Source: Rhizophagus clarus (lineage: Eukaryota > Glomeromycota > Glomeromycetes > Glomerales > Glomeraceae). From it: a stretch of 64,000 bases of DNA. Both the position numbers and the translations under genes were made by a program. This document shows positions 25,701 through 37,499 of this stretch, piece after piece (position 1 is the first letter of the stretch; each line of letters opens with the position of its first letter). Location: the NCBI GenBank assembly GCA_015698045.1, contig BLAL01000254.1, forward strand, positions 310,001-374,000. The letters run 5' to 3'. The notes under the pieces were generated by a model. That model did no database searches and was not told where the DNA came from. It was given only the letters and a program-made list of their open reading frames with translations.

Positions 25701-27305
25701 TGGGGATGAACAAAATATTATCAAGAGGTGATCAATTTTATCCTATGTTCTACTTATATAAAAGTTGGTATACTTGATTAATTTTTTTTATCTTATTAGT
25801 TTATTTTATGGTCAAACGAGACAGATTCTCCACAAAAAACAAAATAGTGGCGAACTATTGACTAAAGAAGAATCGTTCAACCACCTGATATCCTTTTTTA
25901 ATTAAAAATTAAATATTTTTTTCTTCATTTTTTTTTTGCCTTAATTTAAAATTTGAACATTGTAGTTGCTGCTGATGGACGGGATCTTTATGATGGACTT
26001 GATGTTTATTTTGATGCGTCATTGGTGAATTAATTATGCTTTATCATTTGTTATTATTGGTAATTCTTGCCATTAGATTTAATTTAACTACAATTCATTC
26101 AGGTTGATTACGATGGCACTCAAGTGATAAGGGAAGTTACTATTACCAAGATACCTCCTGTATTACAAATCCATGTTCAGGTAAGATAATTTATAGACCA
26201 TAGTGCGATACAGAAAGAAATGCTTTTAATTTCATTGCCAATTTTACCAATTGCATGTTTGTTAATCTTGATTATAGCGTGTGCAATTTGATCGATCCAC
26301 GTCCAACATTTACAAATCAAATGCATTTCTTCGGTTTGACAAGGTTATTTATCTTGATAGATACTTAGATAAGAATTATGAATTGTTAAAACAAAGACGA
26401 CAAGAAGCTCATAATTGGAAACAAGATATAGACAGATTGCAAGCAGAACTTAAAGACTATGAGCGTGATAAGGTAAAATCAAAAGAAATGAATTTCAAAT
26501 AGTTATAATAGATGTTAATATTTTACATTTCATATATGTAAAAGACGACCATGTTATCTAAGGTCGATTTACTTAAATTGACTGCCGATTTCATTCATGA
26601 TGAAATGAAAGATGACATAATAGATGAGAATTCATTGGCTGCTGTGGAACAAGAAAGTAACCATGTTAAGGCAGAATCTGAAGGTAGGTTACAATTAGGT
26701 GATATGTAAGTTGCTTATGTTAAATTTGACGTTAAAATCTGTTTGAATTATATTATTAGAGTATCATAACAAAATATCACAATTAAAATCTCAATTAAGC
26801 CAACATTATCAAGATTTACAAGAATGCGCATATCGTTTACATGCTGTTTTCATACATAGTGGTACGTTATAGATTTGATTATTAGTTTACGTTTGATATT
26901 TTAATATTAAATATATTTGTTAGGTCAAGCAAACTTTGGCCATTATTGGATATACATATTTGATTTTGAAAAGGATCGATGGTTAAAGTTCAATGATTCA
27001 TATGTAACGGAGGTATTTAAATTTATTAATTTAGAAATTTAGGGAAATCTAATATTGTGTTTAATAATAATCATGTTGATCTTTTACGAAAAGGTAGGAG
27101 ATCATGAGGTCTTTGCTGATACCACCGGTTCTTCAGCAAATCCATATTGTATGGTTTATGTACGAGCACAAGGTATTTTTATAATTTTTATAATTGGCTT
27201 TTTAAGGAAAACTATAAAACATGTGTTTAGAAAAATATTATCTATTTATTGTTAATTTCAGATGCTAAAGAATTAGTCGAAACAGTATGTCGACAGACTA
27301 ATTAA
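22744..27305 (+). CDS. Ubiquitin carboxyl-terminal hydrolase, UBP2-like, 20 exons
   Basis: A consistent model yields 983 codons. Exons: 22744-23382, 23471-23603, 23723-23788, 23889-24134, 24210-24316, 24407-24518, 24634-24658, 24728-24782, 24863-25004, 25102-25554, 25634-25727, 25800-25887, 25959-26024, 26103-26180, 26278-26472, 26545-26683, 26760-26861, 26924-27012, 27094-27172, 27262-27305. The catalytic Cys box is [16 protein letters not shown] (exon 8) and the His box is [21 protein letters not shown] (exon 18 start), followed by NPYCMVYVR, all diagnostic of the USP peptidase family. The N-terminal half has the cysteine-rich [10 protein letters not shown] region found in UBP2/USP25-28-like proteins. 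The enzyme is expected to remove ubiquitin from conjugates in the cytosol. Seventy to hundred-nt GT-AG introns are the rule; the exception is intron 12 (AT-AC, annotated separately). The acceptor of exon 4 is the least certain. Confidence 0.88.
25888..25958 (+). other. Probable U12-type AT-AC intron in the UBP2-like gene
   Basis: No GT donor fits between exons 12 and 13, whereas ATATCCTTTT at 25888 is the U12 5' splice-site consensus. GCCTTAATTT (branch A near 25943) resembles the U12 branch motif TCCTTAAC and lies about 15 nt from the terminal AC at 25957-25958. Removing these 71 nt leaves phase-0 exons reading FNHL then [14 protein letters not shown] without a stop. An alternative GT-AG pairing was not found. 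Confidence 0.75.
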
Positions 27306-27735
27306 AAATTTTATTAGTTTATGCATTTTTCCCTACTTTTAATTAAAATTGATTTAAATGATATGGTATTGAATGTACTGTAATTTAAAGTGTTTCTAAT
27401 TATTAAATTTTGTGCCATTTAATGATGATATCATGATATCAAACAATTTTAACTTGATGAATGTAAATAATTGTGTAAAAATCAAAATATTATATAGGAG
27501 GCTTGAGCAAATTCAATATATGATATTGCATGACCATCAATTTGAACTTCAATTTCCCTGGTCGTCAATGAGTAGTATGATAATTATCAAATAATAAATA
27601 GTACACAGCTGTATCTCTTTATAAGACTGATCAAGATCTAAGATTTATATATTGAAATAAAGTCCAAAAAAAACCAAAATTTTCGAAAAGGGAATCTGTT
27701 TTTTTAAAAAAAAATACATTTTTTTAAAGGGTGTT
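27306..27735. other. 3' flank of the UBP2-like gene
   Basis: Presumed 3' UTR and spacer. A short open frame at 27412 has no recognisable character. Confidence 0.5.
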
Positions 27736-29060
27736 ATTACTTGGCGACCCTGTCATGTGACTTAAATAAAATTTCTAATTTTAGAATTTTTAACGGTTTG
27801 AACAAAAAATCATTTTTTCGAACTTTATTTACTTTACAAGTTTGAAAACTTAAAGTTGTGCAATTTATTAATTAATCTAAAATTTACATATTCTATTGAT
27901 ATTATTGCATACTTTTTTATTTCCAAGATAAGGGAACATGCTAATAAAAAATTCGAATACTAATAAAAGGAGTAAGAAATGAAGGGTGATAAAAAGAACA
28001 AAAAAAAACTAAAGAAAAAATTAAAAGTAAGAGGGGATTGAAAAGAGACAAAAGCAGCGAAGAGGAGAATAAAAGGGAACGGAAACAACAAGAGAAATAA
28101 AGAAAAAGGAATAAAAAGGAATGAAAAACAAAAGAAATGAAAGAGGAGTGAAAGAAACAAAAGTAAGGGAAGAGAAACGAAAACAAAGAAAAAAGCAAGA
28201 AAATAACGAAAGAGAAATGGAAAGAAACAAAAGCAAGGGAATAGGATGAAAAGAAACGAAAGAAAGGGCATGTGAATGAGTGAAAGAAATAAGAGAAAGA
28301 GGGGAATTGAATGAGAAGAAACGAGGAAGAAAACAAAGGGAATGGAATGAAAGGAAACGAAAGAAAAGTAAGTGGAGTAGAATGAAAGAAACGAAGGTAA
28401 CGAAAAATGAAAAAAGAACAAAAGGAATGCAAAAATAACGAAAAGAAATAAAAGAGAACAAAGGGAATGAAAAAGGAACGAAAAAAATGAAGATAATAAA
28501 AAGGGATAAAAAGAACGAAAAAAAAGAAAAGAAAATGAAAGAGAATGAAAGAAATGAAAAGGAAATAAAAAGAAGTGAAAATAACAAAGGGAAATAAAAA
28601 GAAATGAAAGAGATAATCAAAAGGAACAGAAAAACAAAGGGAAATTAAAAGAAGCGAAAAAATTAAAGGGAAAACAAAAGCAAAGGGGGAATAAAAAGAC
28701 AAATAAACAAGAGAAGTAAAAGGAATAAAAGAGAATAGAATGAGTTAGTAAGGAATGGTAATTAATAGATGAAAATAAAAAAAAAAGTACAAGTAAAAAA
28801 ATACTTTAGTGTTAACTAAGAGAAGAACAAAAGGATCTAAAAAGAACAAATTAATTATAAGAAATGTAATATATATAAGAAACGAAGTGTAAGAATGAAT
28901 AAAAAAAATAAAAATGAGAAATCGGAACTGTACATACCTTAATTGCGAAACTGAAAGAGCTGAAAAGTCTAAAAAGAGTAAAGATATTTTAATAAGGAAC
29001 AAGTTATAAGAAAAAAAAAAAGAAAGCGTACCTTGAGTTCTTGACTGTGAGCTGAGCGAA
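27736..29060. repeat. Second purine-rich element with minus-strand splice-like tail
   Basis: The start (GGCGACCCTGTCATGTGACTTAAA near 27747) resembles the left end of the element at 7.6 kb (CTACCCCTATCACGTGACTTAAA). A purine tract of repeated GAAAGAAACGAAAG-type words follows (27960-28740). Minus-strand donor-like signals are at 28934-28943 and 29028-29037 (complements of CATACCTTAA and CGTACCTTGA). The order, ends then purine tract then splice-like segments, parallels the element at 7.6-9.4 kb. The right end is not resolved. The Phe/Ser-rich frames on the minus strand are low-complexity artefacts. Confidence 0.5.
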
Positions 29061-29529
29061 GGATTTAAAGAAAATTATTAAATATCGAATACAACTGTAA
29101 ACAAGTAAACATAATATTTATGATGACGTAATCGTATAGCCAACCAAAATTCGTTTTCTATAGTAAAGACGATATCAAATCTCGCCAGTAGCAAAAGTAT
29201 CGATCTTGATAGGCAATAGCTAACAAAAACTCTCTCTTGTAACGAGCATTTTTGTAATAAACCCGCAGTAAAAAATATTTTTTTATTCGAAAGGAACAAA
29301 TACAATGAACTTTCACGTGCCTGACTTAAATATAATCCCGTCAAAAGCACCAAATATTTTTATTAGAGTTTGCAGAGATATTTGGAGACTTCTTTAACAA
29401 TATGATATCAGAAGTTTCAGAAGGTTTTTTTGGCCTACTACTAGAAATCCAAAGACAATTTTTCACCTTAGCGTATGGTCTTAACTCAAACCTGAAACTA
29501 CCACAGTACCAAAAAATGGCCACCTATCT

Positions 29530-31580
29530 AAAGTTGTCGGCTATAGGTTATTCGTTTATATTTCGAGTAGCAACAAGAGCGGCGAGAGCAGTATACACAA
29601 ACTACCCGCAATGGCAAGAATAATAGATGGGCAACAAGAATTATTGCGAATCTTAACGGTCTGTTCGTGAAAATTAGACATGAATAAATGCATGGCGTTA
29701 TTAATGTGTTGCAAAAAGAACACGCACCTGTAATTGAGCCCAATATTTTGCATAACCGCATCCTCCTTGGATTGAAGGATCTTTCCCCCCTGTACCTATC
29801 TCGTTTTTGTATTCCCATAAAATTGGGGCAGCTTTTTCTCCGAGCACTACATTATCAGTAAGTAGCACATCATCATCGATGGAACCATTACTAGTAACAA
29901 TAGATATTGGTTGGATCCCATCAAATAACGATGTAAAGAACGGTCGGAGTGCTTTTTGTCGGACACCTTCATTTTGATAAATTTGTCCCGCTTTGTTGCA
30001 AAACTCTTGTACTTGCACATATCGTTCAGCCGGAACATTTAGTTTATGGTTGCGATAATCGATGAGAAATTGACCGAATACAGGATGGAAAAAGGGATAC
30101 CGGTGCCCCACTACATTCTGGAGGTCGTAGATTATATATTTTCAGTGGGTTTTTATTACAATTCTCCCATTTTCCTGGGCACGCGGAAGTTGATGGGCAG
30201 GGCATCTTACATATCTCTTTAACATTTTCGTCTTTTTCTGTAATATGTGTAAATAATAATATACATAAGAGATACAAACGGAAACGGAAACGGGCATTTC
30301 ATATAAACTAACCTTGAAGCAATCTTTGGCGCTTGGCGACAACATCGTCAGACTCTAACTTTGGCGAAACGTAGTCATCTATTTTAAATTTTTTATTTGA
30401 TCTCGTTCATTGTACTGTTTATTATAACTAATACTTACTGGTGGCAGCAGGTTCGGTGGTAGCAGGCACTTTAACAATAAAATTAATGTTGGTCTCAGAA
30501 ATTTCATCAAAGACTCCGTAAATTTTTGTTGCAGGAATTAATAATTTCTGCTTAATTTCAATGTTATCGAGTGTGATAACATTTTCCTCAGTAACTTTCC
30601 ATATTTCGAGGTTTTTTGCTTTTATAGTGTCAGGGGCATTAATTTTTTCTCTAATGGCATCTTTAAGATGTCCAATGGTCTTGCTATCTAAAATGAAAAC
30701 GGGAAAGGCAGCCGCAAAAGGATACCCATTAACGAGGCACCAAATCGTTCTGACTGATGATAATAAAGATTAGTAAGAATGCTGATACTGTCATATGTAA
30801 AAACCATTTTATCACAAATCTTACGTTCTTCTGTGGCCTTCCGTTTTCTTTTGAGCCCTAATTGTTATTAAAACACAAATAAACATATTGTATTTATTAA
30901 CAAATACAGAAATACAAGTAAAATATAACTTACCAGTGGGTGCAGGTACCTGATTTTCTTTATTGCGCTTTATAATGTCCTCGACTACATTCCCCCAGTA
31001 TGTCCTTACCCATCTTTCAGAACGTTCCAACTTTACCTGTTGTGGAAATAGTAATTTTAGCGCATACTTTTTATAAAGGAAGGTACATAGTTGATTCTTC
31101 CTCCAGAACCAACAGTCCTTTACAACAACAAAGTTAGGGTGCCCGAGCTGAAGACTTGGGTTGGATACCAAGCAAACCAACCCAGTTATTCTCCTGAATC
31201 AGACTTTTTAATATGAAAGTGGACCAGGAGTTACCTTCCTTCGCAAAAACGCACCTTTTCCTTTATCACTGCAAATGCATTTGGATCCAAAAGTTCTTCT
31301 GAGACTTCCAAAAAATGTAAAGCCCAGTACCTGTCGAGATCTTGACTCTTTGAGATAAAACAATGATATCATAATGTAAGTCCAAGAACCCACGATATGA
31401 AGCTTTATCGCTTCTGTTCTTTATATAGGATGTAAGGGCTAAAAATTGAAAGGTAGTAAGAAGGAGAAGGGTTATGAAATACTAAATACTATTACACAAC
31501 TTACCTTCTTGGCCAGGGTACATTTCGGTTGCTGGTTGTGATTTCGCTGATTGTATAGAATTACTACTGTCCGTACTCAT
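29530..31580 (-). CDS. Crinkler (CRN)-type effector-like gene, multi-exon, model incomplete
   Basis: The likely start is 31580 (MSTDSSNSIQSAKSQ), with a donor at 31504 and a second exon from 31438. A later exon (about 31110-30935) ends VPAPT, joins RKRKATEE, and then enters the diagnostic domain at about 30750-30450: WCLVNGYPFAAAFPV, SKTIGHLKDAIREK, KAKNLEIWKV. That matches the ubiquitin-like N-terminal domain of Crinkler proteins of oomycetes and Glomeromycotina. The downstream exons (30375-30313, then 30111-29720) encode a region with LWEYKNEIGTGGKDPS, whose E-x-K is reminiscent of the PD-(D/E)xK nuclease-like domains in many Crinklers. Coding similarity continues to about 29560 (NNSCCPSIILAIAG) and then becomes unclear, so the C-terminus may be broken. 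No secretion signal is seen. It sits between purine-rich repeats, a typical setting for fast-evolving effector genes. Confidence 0.6.
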
Positions 31581-31669
31581 GCTGTTAGTAGATTTGAAAT
31601 TTTCTCTTTTTTTTTTGAAAAGCAAAAGAAGAAGAAATGGAGCTATTTATATTCATTTTAGTTTTTATA

Positions 31670-31990
31670 CGCGCCTGAAAGTCCGACAGTAAGAATTAAG
31701 CTATCTGTTTATTTGTTTAATAAATCCCTGTCGCCAAAAATAAGCTTATACGCGCTTGAAAGTCCGATAGTAAGAATCAAGCTATCTGTTTATCTGTTTA
31801 ATAAATCCCTGTCACCGAAAATAAGCTTATACGCGCCTGAAGGTCCGATAGTAAGCTATCTGTTTATCTGTTTAGTAAATCCCCATCATAGGCTTATATG
31901 CGCCTGAAGTAGAAAATTAAGCTACCTGTTTATCTGTTTAGTAAATCCCTGTCACCTTATACTCACCTGAAAGTCCGATAGTAGAAAAAT
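31670..31990. repeat. Tandem repeat of about 80-90 bp, four units
   Basis: Repeats of GCGCCTGAAAGTCCGATAGT, AAGCTATCTGTTTATCTGTT and AATCCCTGTCACC recur at about 31673, 31748, 31826 and 31895, with progressive decay and small deletions. Located just upstream of the Crinkler-type gene start. Confidence 0.75.
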
Positions 31991-32349
31991 TAAGGTTCTT
32001 TCAGTCCAACCCATTAATAACACGAACAACGAATTTACCAACGCACATTACCGATGCACATTACACGAATGAACAGTTGCACACACACAAAACACACATA
32101 TTACACATTAAATACACACGAGTTAAAAAACAATTGAAAGCATTCTTTATTATTTTTTCATGAGAAAGGGCCGGTCAGCTAAGTAAAAATAAATAAAAAA
32201 AAATGATAAAGTAGGGTTTCAAGGGAAGGATAAAGCATAAATGCCTGCCGAGAGTGTTAGTCACGGATATACAATTACATGGCCAAAAACGTAATTCGTA
32301 AATCGAAATACGTAAATAATTATGCCAAACGTAATTACCGTAAATATTA

Positions 32350-33190
32350 TTGGATGCAAAAAAAAAGCCGAAACCAATAGTTCCGGCGTTCTTATATGTA
32401 AAAACGCACAAAAAAACGCCGAAATTGATAGATCCGGCGTTTTTATATGTAAAAATGCAAAAAAAGTCAGGTTTGGCGTTTTTATAAATACAAACGCAAA
32501 AAAAACGTTGTTTTGGCGTTTGCATATATAAAAAGTCAAAAAATCGCAGAAACTGACAGTTTCAGCGTTTTTATATGTGAAAAGTAAAAAAAAACGCTGG
32601 AACAAACTGTTCCGGTTCTTATATGCAAAAACCCACAAAAAAACGCCGAAATCGATAGTTCCGGCGTTCTTATATGTAAAATACAAAAAAAAAAAAGCCG
32701 AAACTGTCAGTTCCGCCGTTTTTATAAATACAAACGCAAAAAAACGTCGGGTTTTGGCGTTTGCATATATAAAAAGTCAAAAAACTTCAGAAACTGACAG
32801 TTCCGGCGTTTTTATATGCAAAAAGTAAAAAAAAAAAAAAACGCCGGGACTGTTCCGGCGTTTTTATATGCGAAAAGTAAAAAAAAAAAAAGCCGGGACT
32901 GTTCCAGCGTTTTTTATATAAAAAGTCAAAAAAAAAAAAACGCCGAAACTGATAGTTCCGGCGTTCTTATATGTAAAAATGCAAAAAAAAAACGCCGAAA
33001 CTGTCAGTTTCGGCGTTTTTATAAATATAAACACAAAAAAAAGTCAATTTTGGCGTTTACATAAATAAAAAGTGAAACCCCCGCAGAAACTGACAGTCCT
33101 GGCGTAAAAACGCACAAAAAAAACGCTGAAATTGATAGTTCCGGCGTTCTTATATGTAAAAAACGCCGAAACTGTTGGTTCCGCCCTATA
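32350..33190. repeat. Array of short palindromes (AACGCCG...CGGCGTT), about 60-bp spacing
   Basis: About 13-14 units, each with a self-complementary core such as AAACGCCGAAACTGATAGTT followed by CCGGCGTTTTTATATG, alternating with TTTGGCGTTTGCATATAT arms. The units can form hairpins and are notable for CpG-containing stems in an otherwise AT-rich region. Open frames across it on both strands come from the palindromes and are not genes. Confidence 0.8.
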
Positions 33191-33199
33191 AAAAATTTA

Positions 33200-33740
33200 T
33201 TCCGTGATTTGAATCCATGTTTTTTCCATAATTTAAATCCGTGTTTTTTCCGTTTAGATTAATATATTTTAACTCCGTAATTTTTCCATAAATGTTGCAT
33301 ATTCACGGAATATTTTATTCCATTTTTTATAAATAATGGATATTTTCCTAAATTATCAATATTAATTTTTTGATTAACAAAATGTAATAAAACTAATGAA
33401 TTTCTGAAACGGATATTTTGCCAAACGATTTAATATATAAAACTGATGAATTTTTGTAATAAAACGGAAATTTTACCAAATGATTTTAATAACAAAACTG
33501 AATTAAGCCTGAATTAAAATGGAATTTTACCAAATAATTTTAATAATAAAACTGATGCCTTGAAACGGAAGTTTCACTGTGAATAAATACATAAAAAGCA
33601 GAAAATTCAATTATTAATAATGTAAATTTGTAAACATTAATAATAATATAGTTTTAATAAGGAAGCTTTTTTTAGTTGATTTTAACAAAACATTTTCATC
33701 TCTTTTTTTTTTTAGGTGTTTCACAACATGGAATTTCAGC
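33200..33740. other. AT-rich spacer with short direct repeats
   Basis: Contains about five copies of AAACTGATGAATTT/ AAACGGA-like words (33400-33570). No gene is seen. Confidence 0.5.
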
Positions 33741-33743
33741 ACG

Positions 33744-34178
33744 TCTGAAATGTGTGCCAGGTTAGTGGCACAACAATTTTCAAAAACTTGTAAAAAACAA
33801 GTTTGTTACTTAACAAAAAACTCTCAAACTTTTAGTGTGACCGTGTTTTTAGCCGCTCTGCAAGTTTACTTAAAGACCGGAAGTGGGTCATGAATGTTGT
33901 TTTTGACTTTATATATAAAAAACAAAAAATTCGTCTTTGCTGATCATTTCCAAAGATGGTTAGATTAATTTAACGAAAGAAAGTGATTTATTAAAATAAG
34001 TCAAAAATGACCTTCAAAACCACCTTTACTACTCTAAGTAAACTTGCAGAGCAGGCAAAAACACACATAATACATAATCTTTATAAATAATCTTTATATA
34101 TTAAGAAAATTTTTTTTTGCAAAAATTTTCTGCGCCACAGTCAGTTGATTGCGCCACCAACCTGGCACACATTTCAGA
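33744..34178. mobile_element. 435-bp MITE with TCTGAAATGTGTGCCAGGTT inverted ends
   Basis: The left end TCTGAAATGTGTGCCAGGTT and right end AACCTGGCACACATTTCAGA are inverted copies; a second inner pair (CTCTGCAAGTTTACTTAA near 33855 and AAGTAAACTTGCAGAG near 34036) makes a nested fold-back. No protein is encoded. The GTGTGCCAGGT tip resembles ends of Tc1/mariner-like elements in such genomes, from recall only. Confidence 0.8.
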
Positions 34179-34199
34179 TATGCGGAATTTCAGTCAAAC

Positions 34200-35000
34200 T
34201 CATAACAATTCTTTTTAGATGGATTAAAGTGTGGATTTGGTGAGTTTTTGATGGTCTTTCTAATCTTTTATTTAATAAAACTTTGCTTATTTGTCTTTTA
34301 TTTTAGGTGATTGGTTAGAGTACAGTTTCATCATTTGAAAAAAAAAATTACAGATTATAGCTAAAAATTTTGTCCCAAATTTTTATTGAAATTAAAAATG
34401 CTATAATTTACTACTAAAAGAAATATTTCAACATACAGTATTTTTAACATATTTTATTTTATTATTGTTACTATATGTCAACATATTTTTGATATGTGGC
34501 AGCAATATAAAATTAAATTTTAAATTATATTTCCATTATATTTTTGATATATGGTAGCTATATAAAATTAGAATATTTTTGGCATATTGTAAACATATAG
34601 TTATAAGAGAGATAACAGAAATGCAAATATCATATGTCTGATATATGTTAAAAATATCATTAACATATTTTTTATATTGATAGAATTCTATAAAGTCCAT
34701 CACCACTATCAAAAAGAAAGAACATCCAGCCATCTAAATGAAGATATAATTCAGAAAATTTCACAGAGTCTTCATTACAATCTTCTGGAAATATTTCATG
34801 TACTTTTTATTTTAATTCTTATATCCTTTATCATATTAATACTCTTTAACTAATCCTAATTTATTGTTATTTGGATATAAATAAAGTAATTCCAGCTGTA
34901 AATGAAGTAAACAATATAATTCTGATTATAAATGTGGTTAATAAAGTAATTAAAAGTGTAAATAAAACGAATGAAGTAACTACAATCATAAATGAAGAAA
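34200..35000. other. AT-rich spacer
   Basis: Short direct repeats around TTTTTGATATATGGCAGC (34480-34570) and AAATGAAGTAA (34900-34990). No gene is recognised. Confidence 0.5.
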
Positions 35001-35009
35001 TGAACATCA

Positions 35010-35345
35010 GGAAATTATATAGTGCGAAAAGTTGCGCAAGTTTACACATCATAATATTTCGTAAGTTTTCAGATTCACCGCAAGTTTGCGTAAGCGTAAT
35101 ATTTTGTAATTTTTTAAAATATTTCAAAATATTACAATATGCAAAGCTTCGTAATTTTACAATTTGTAATATTCTGTAAGTTTTCAGACCCATCACAAGT
35201 TTGCGTAAGCGTAATATTTTGTAACTTTTTAAAATATTTTGAAATATTACTATATGCTATTCCGTAATTTTACTGCATAATACTTCGCAACTTTTTAAAA
35301 TATACGTAATATTTTGTAATGTTTCAAAATATTTCAATAAATAAT
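35010..35345. repeat. Satellite-related short array (copy 2, divergent)
   Basis: About five degenerate units built from GCGTAAGCGTAATATTTTGTAA and TTTTAAAATATTTCAAAATATTAC, related in word content to the 62-bp arrays at 10.85 kb and 37.84 kb. Confidence 0.55.
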
Positions 35346-35439
35346 ACTTCATTTTCTGTATTATAAGTTTATATAATGTATGTTTTATTAGATACAATTT
35401 TATTAAACCATAAAAAATTACAAGTATTTATTAATATAT

Positions 35440-36120
35440 ACAAAATACATAAAAGTAAAAAAAAGAAAGAGTAAAGAGTAACAATATTATTAGACGTAAA
35501 AAGAAGAGAAACAGTTATAGTAATGTTAGTATTAGATATAAAGATAAAAGAAATATTATTATTATTATTAGTATTAAGGTAAAAAGAGTTAAAGAAACAG
35601 TAAAAGGAGTAAAAGAAACATGGATATTATTGTTAGTATTAAAGTACAAGTAAAAAGGAATAAAGGAAACGTAGATAGTATTGTTAGTATTATGACATAA
35701 AGTAACAAAGAGGTAAAAAAATACATTAATATTAAAATAATTAGTATTAATAAATAAATATTTCTATACCTACAAAGTAATTAAACAAAAGAATAAAGAA
35801 ATAAAGAAAAAGGAAAAAATAAACATGTTGTTAGTATTGTTAGTATTGTTAGTATTAAAGAAAAAGTAAAAAGGAATAAAGGAAACATGGATATTATTGT
35901 TAGTATTACGATACAAAGTAACAAAGAGGTAAAAAAAAATGAAAATAATTAGTATTAATAAACAAATATTTCTATATCTGCAAAGTAATAAATTATGAAA
36001 TATATGTAAATATATTGTATATAATTAAAGAAATAATAGAAAGAAGAGACAAAAAAATTAAAAATATTGAACAAAAGAATAAAGAAATAAGAGATAAAAA
36101 TAAATAAGACAAAAAATGCG
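35440..36120. repeat. Purine-rich region with tandem duplications
   Basis: AAAAGGAATAAAGGAAACAT and GTTAGTATTAAAGTA words recur at roughly 90-bp or longer spacing (35580-35960). A duplicated block of about 200 bp is visible (35690-35780 compared with 35900-35990). No gene. Confidence 0.55.
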
Positions 36121-36191
36121 TGCATGATTAAGTAATTAAATCACATGCAAGGATCAGACTAATTTTGATTATCCAGAAAATATGATACTGT

Positions 36192-36412
36192 CATGCACAA
36201 TTACTAAATATCATCCCCTTGTGATAAATAAAAATTACCAGCACAATACCACAAATTTTGTGTTCAATTTGTGTTCAATTTGTGTTGATAATTCTGGTAA
36301 AAAATTATTAATTTTGGCCAAATTTTGTTAAATTTGTTGAATTTGTGTTGAATTTGTGTTGCGTAATTTTTTATTTATCACAAGGGGATGATATTTAATA
36401 ATTGCATGCATG
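36192..36412. repeat. Fold-back block with 45-bp arms
   Basis: TAAATATCATCCCCTTGTGA on the left (36207) is mirrored by TCACAAGGGGATGATATTTA on the right (36377-36396). Between the arms are direct repeats of TTTGTGTTCAATTTGTGTTG. The inner words recur near 42.66-42.76, 60.74-60.84 and 63.96-64.00 kb, at the outer edges of the SANT-like gene repeats. Confidence 0.75.
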
Positions 36413-36836
36413 TATGATGTACAAGATTTTTTTTATGATTTTTTTAAGAAATGTACGCAAAATATTTAATTAGAATATAATTGTTTTATTTTTAAATATG
36501 ATATATTGATATTTATATTTAAAACAATTAAACATGTACATGATTTTCAATTATTTTTAATTGAAATGAAACTGAAATTAAACTTAGATTTTTTTTTATT
36601 TTTTGATTTAATCATGATATTTATATTTAGATAATCCATATCCGCATGACATTTAATTAATATGTTTAATGATGAAAAGTGTAATAAATTAAATTTTAAT
36701 TGAAACGAGAAATAAAATCAAACCAAAGAGGTATTGTTCAAATTTTTATTTGAAGTGATATTTTACGACCTTCTTTCTACCCAAATTTTTACTCAACCTA
36801 AAATCAAATTATAAAAATCAAATCTAATCTAATAAT

Positions 36837-37485
36837 GCCTCGTCACACATATTTACGTCATTCTCACTATAACGTCTATTGAAACTGGGCTATGATGGAT
36901 GAGCTTATTGATATACACCAAGACAAAAATCGCGCCTACCACAATATTAATGGTAGAAGCCGCAATGATTTTTGGGACTCTGTTGCCAATAGGTTCATAT
37001 GACTAATATCTATAATTTCTTTAAGAAAGAATTTAAATTCAAATTAACCAATCCATTTAATTGAATCAGAATAAATAAAATATTTTGTATGAGGATTTCT
37101 GGGCAACAGTGCAGCCAAAAGTGGAGGAACCTTATCAGGGATTACCATGTAAATAAATAAATAAAATTACATTCATATAAATTAAATATATTTATCGAAT
37201 ATTCAAACTGATTTTGATATTTAAAACTATGTCCTATATCGTAATGGAAACCCTGGGCGATGGCTGTAGACGCATACCGGCTAAAGATATTATTACAAAT
37301 TTAGAACGAGATTTTGGAAGAGACCGGGTAATTATACTATAATAAAATTTATAATTAATATTTACGTTCATATTTTAAATTTGATAAATTTGATCAATTT
37401 TAGTCACATGTGATGATTGTAGGAGAAGGAGGAACTTACTTACGTATCATAGAAAAAGATAAATATTTTTATTTTTTTATTTATT
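36837..37485 (+). pseudogene. SANT/trihelix-like small gene, copy A (decayed)
   Basis: The first exon-like block encodes a segment with WAMMDELIDIHQDKNRAYH and NGRSRNDFWDSVANRF, the acidic-helix and W/F pattern of Myb/SANT or trihelix DNA-binding domains. The second block (about 37088-37150) gives QQCSQKWRNLIRDYHV, and the third (about 37245-37330) gives a THTG...RYY...FRTRFWKR pattern containing two stops. Copies B (41.4-42.0 kb) and C (63.0-63.6 kb) show the same three blocks, so the order is conserved. Intron boundaries are unclear. Probable role is DNA binding, but this copy is broken. Confidence 0.5.
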
Positions 37486-37499
37486 AAGTGAGTAGTTAG

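Noticed and set aside
27941-28702. A 253-codon Phe/Ser/Leu-rich minus-strand frame resembling a membrane protein
   Set aside because: The complementary strand is a GAAA-type low-complexity tract; hydrophobicity is a composition effect.
29402-29623. Plus-strand 73-codon frame inside the Crinkler-type region
   Set aside because: Antisense to the C-terminal part of the minus-strand gene and without recognisable features.
32175-33064. Open frames with repeated KKxAETxSSGVxI segments on both strands
   Set aside because: They translate the palindrome array; both strands give similar peptides because the units are self-complementary.
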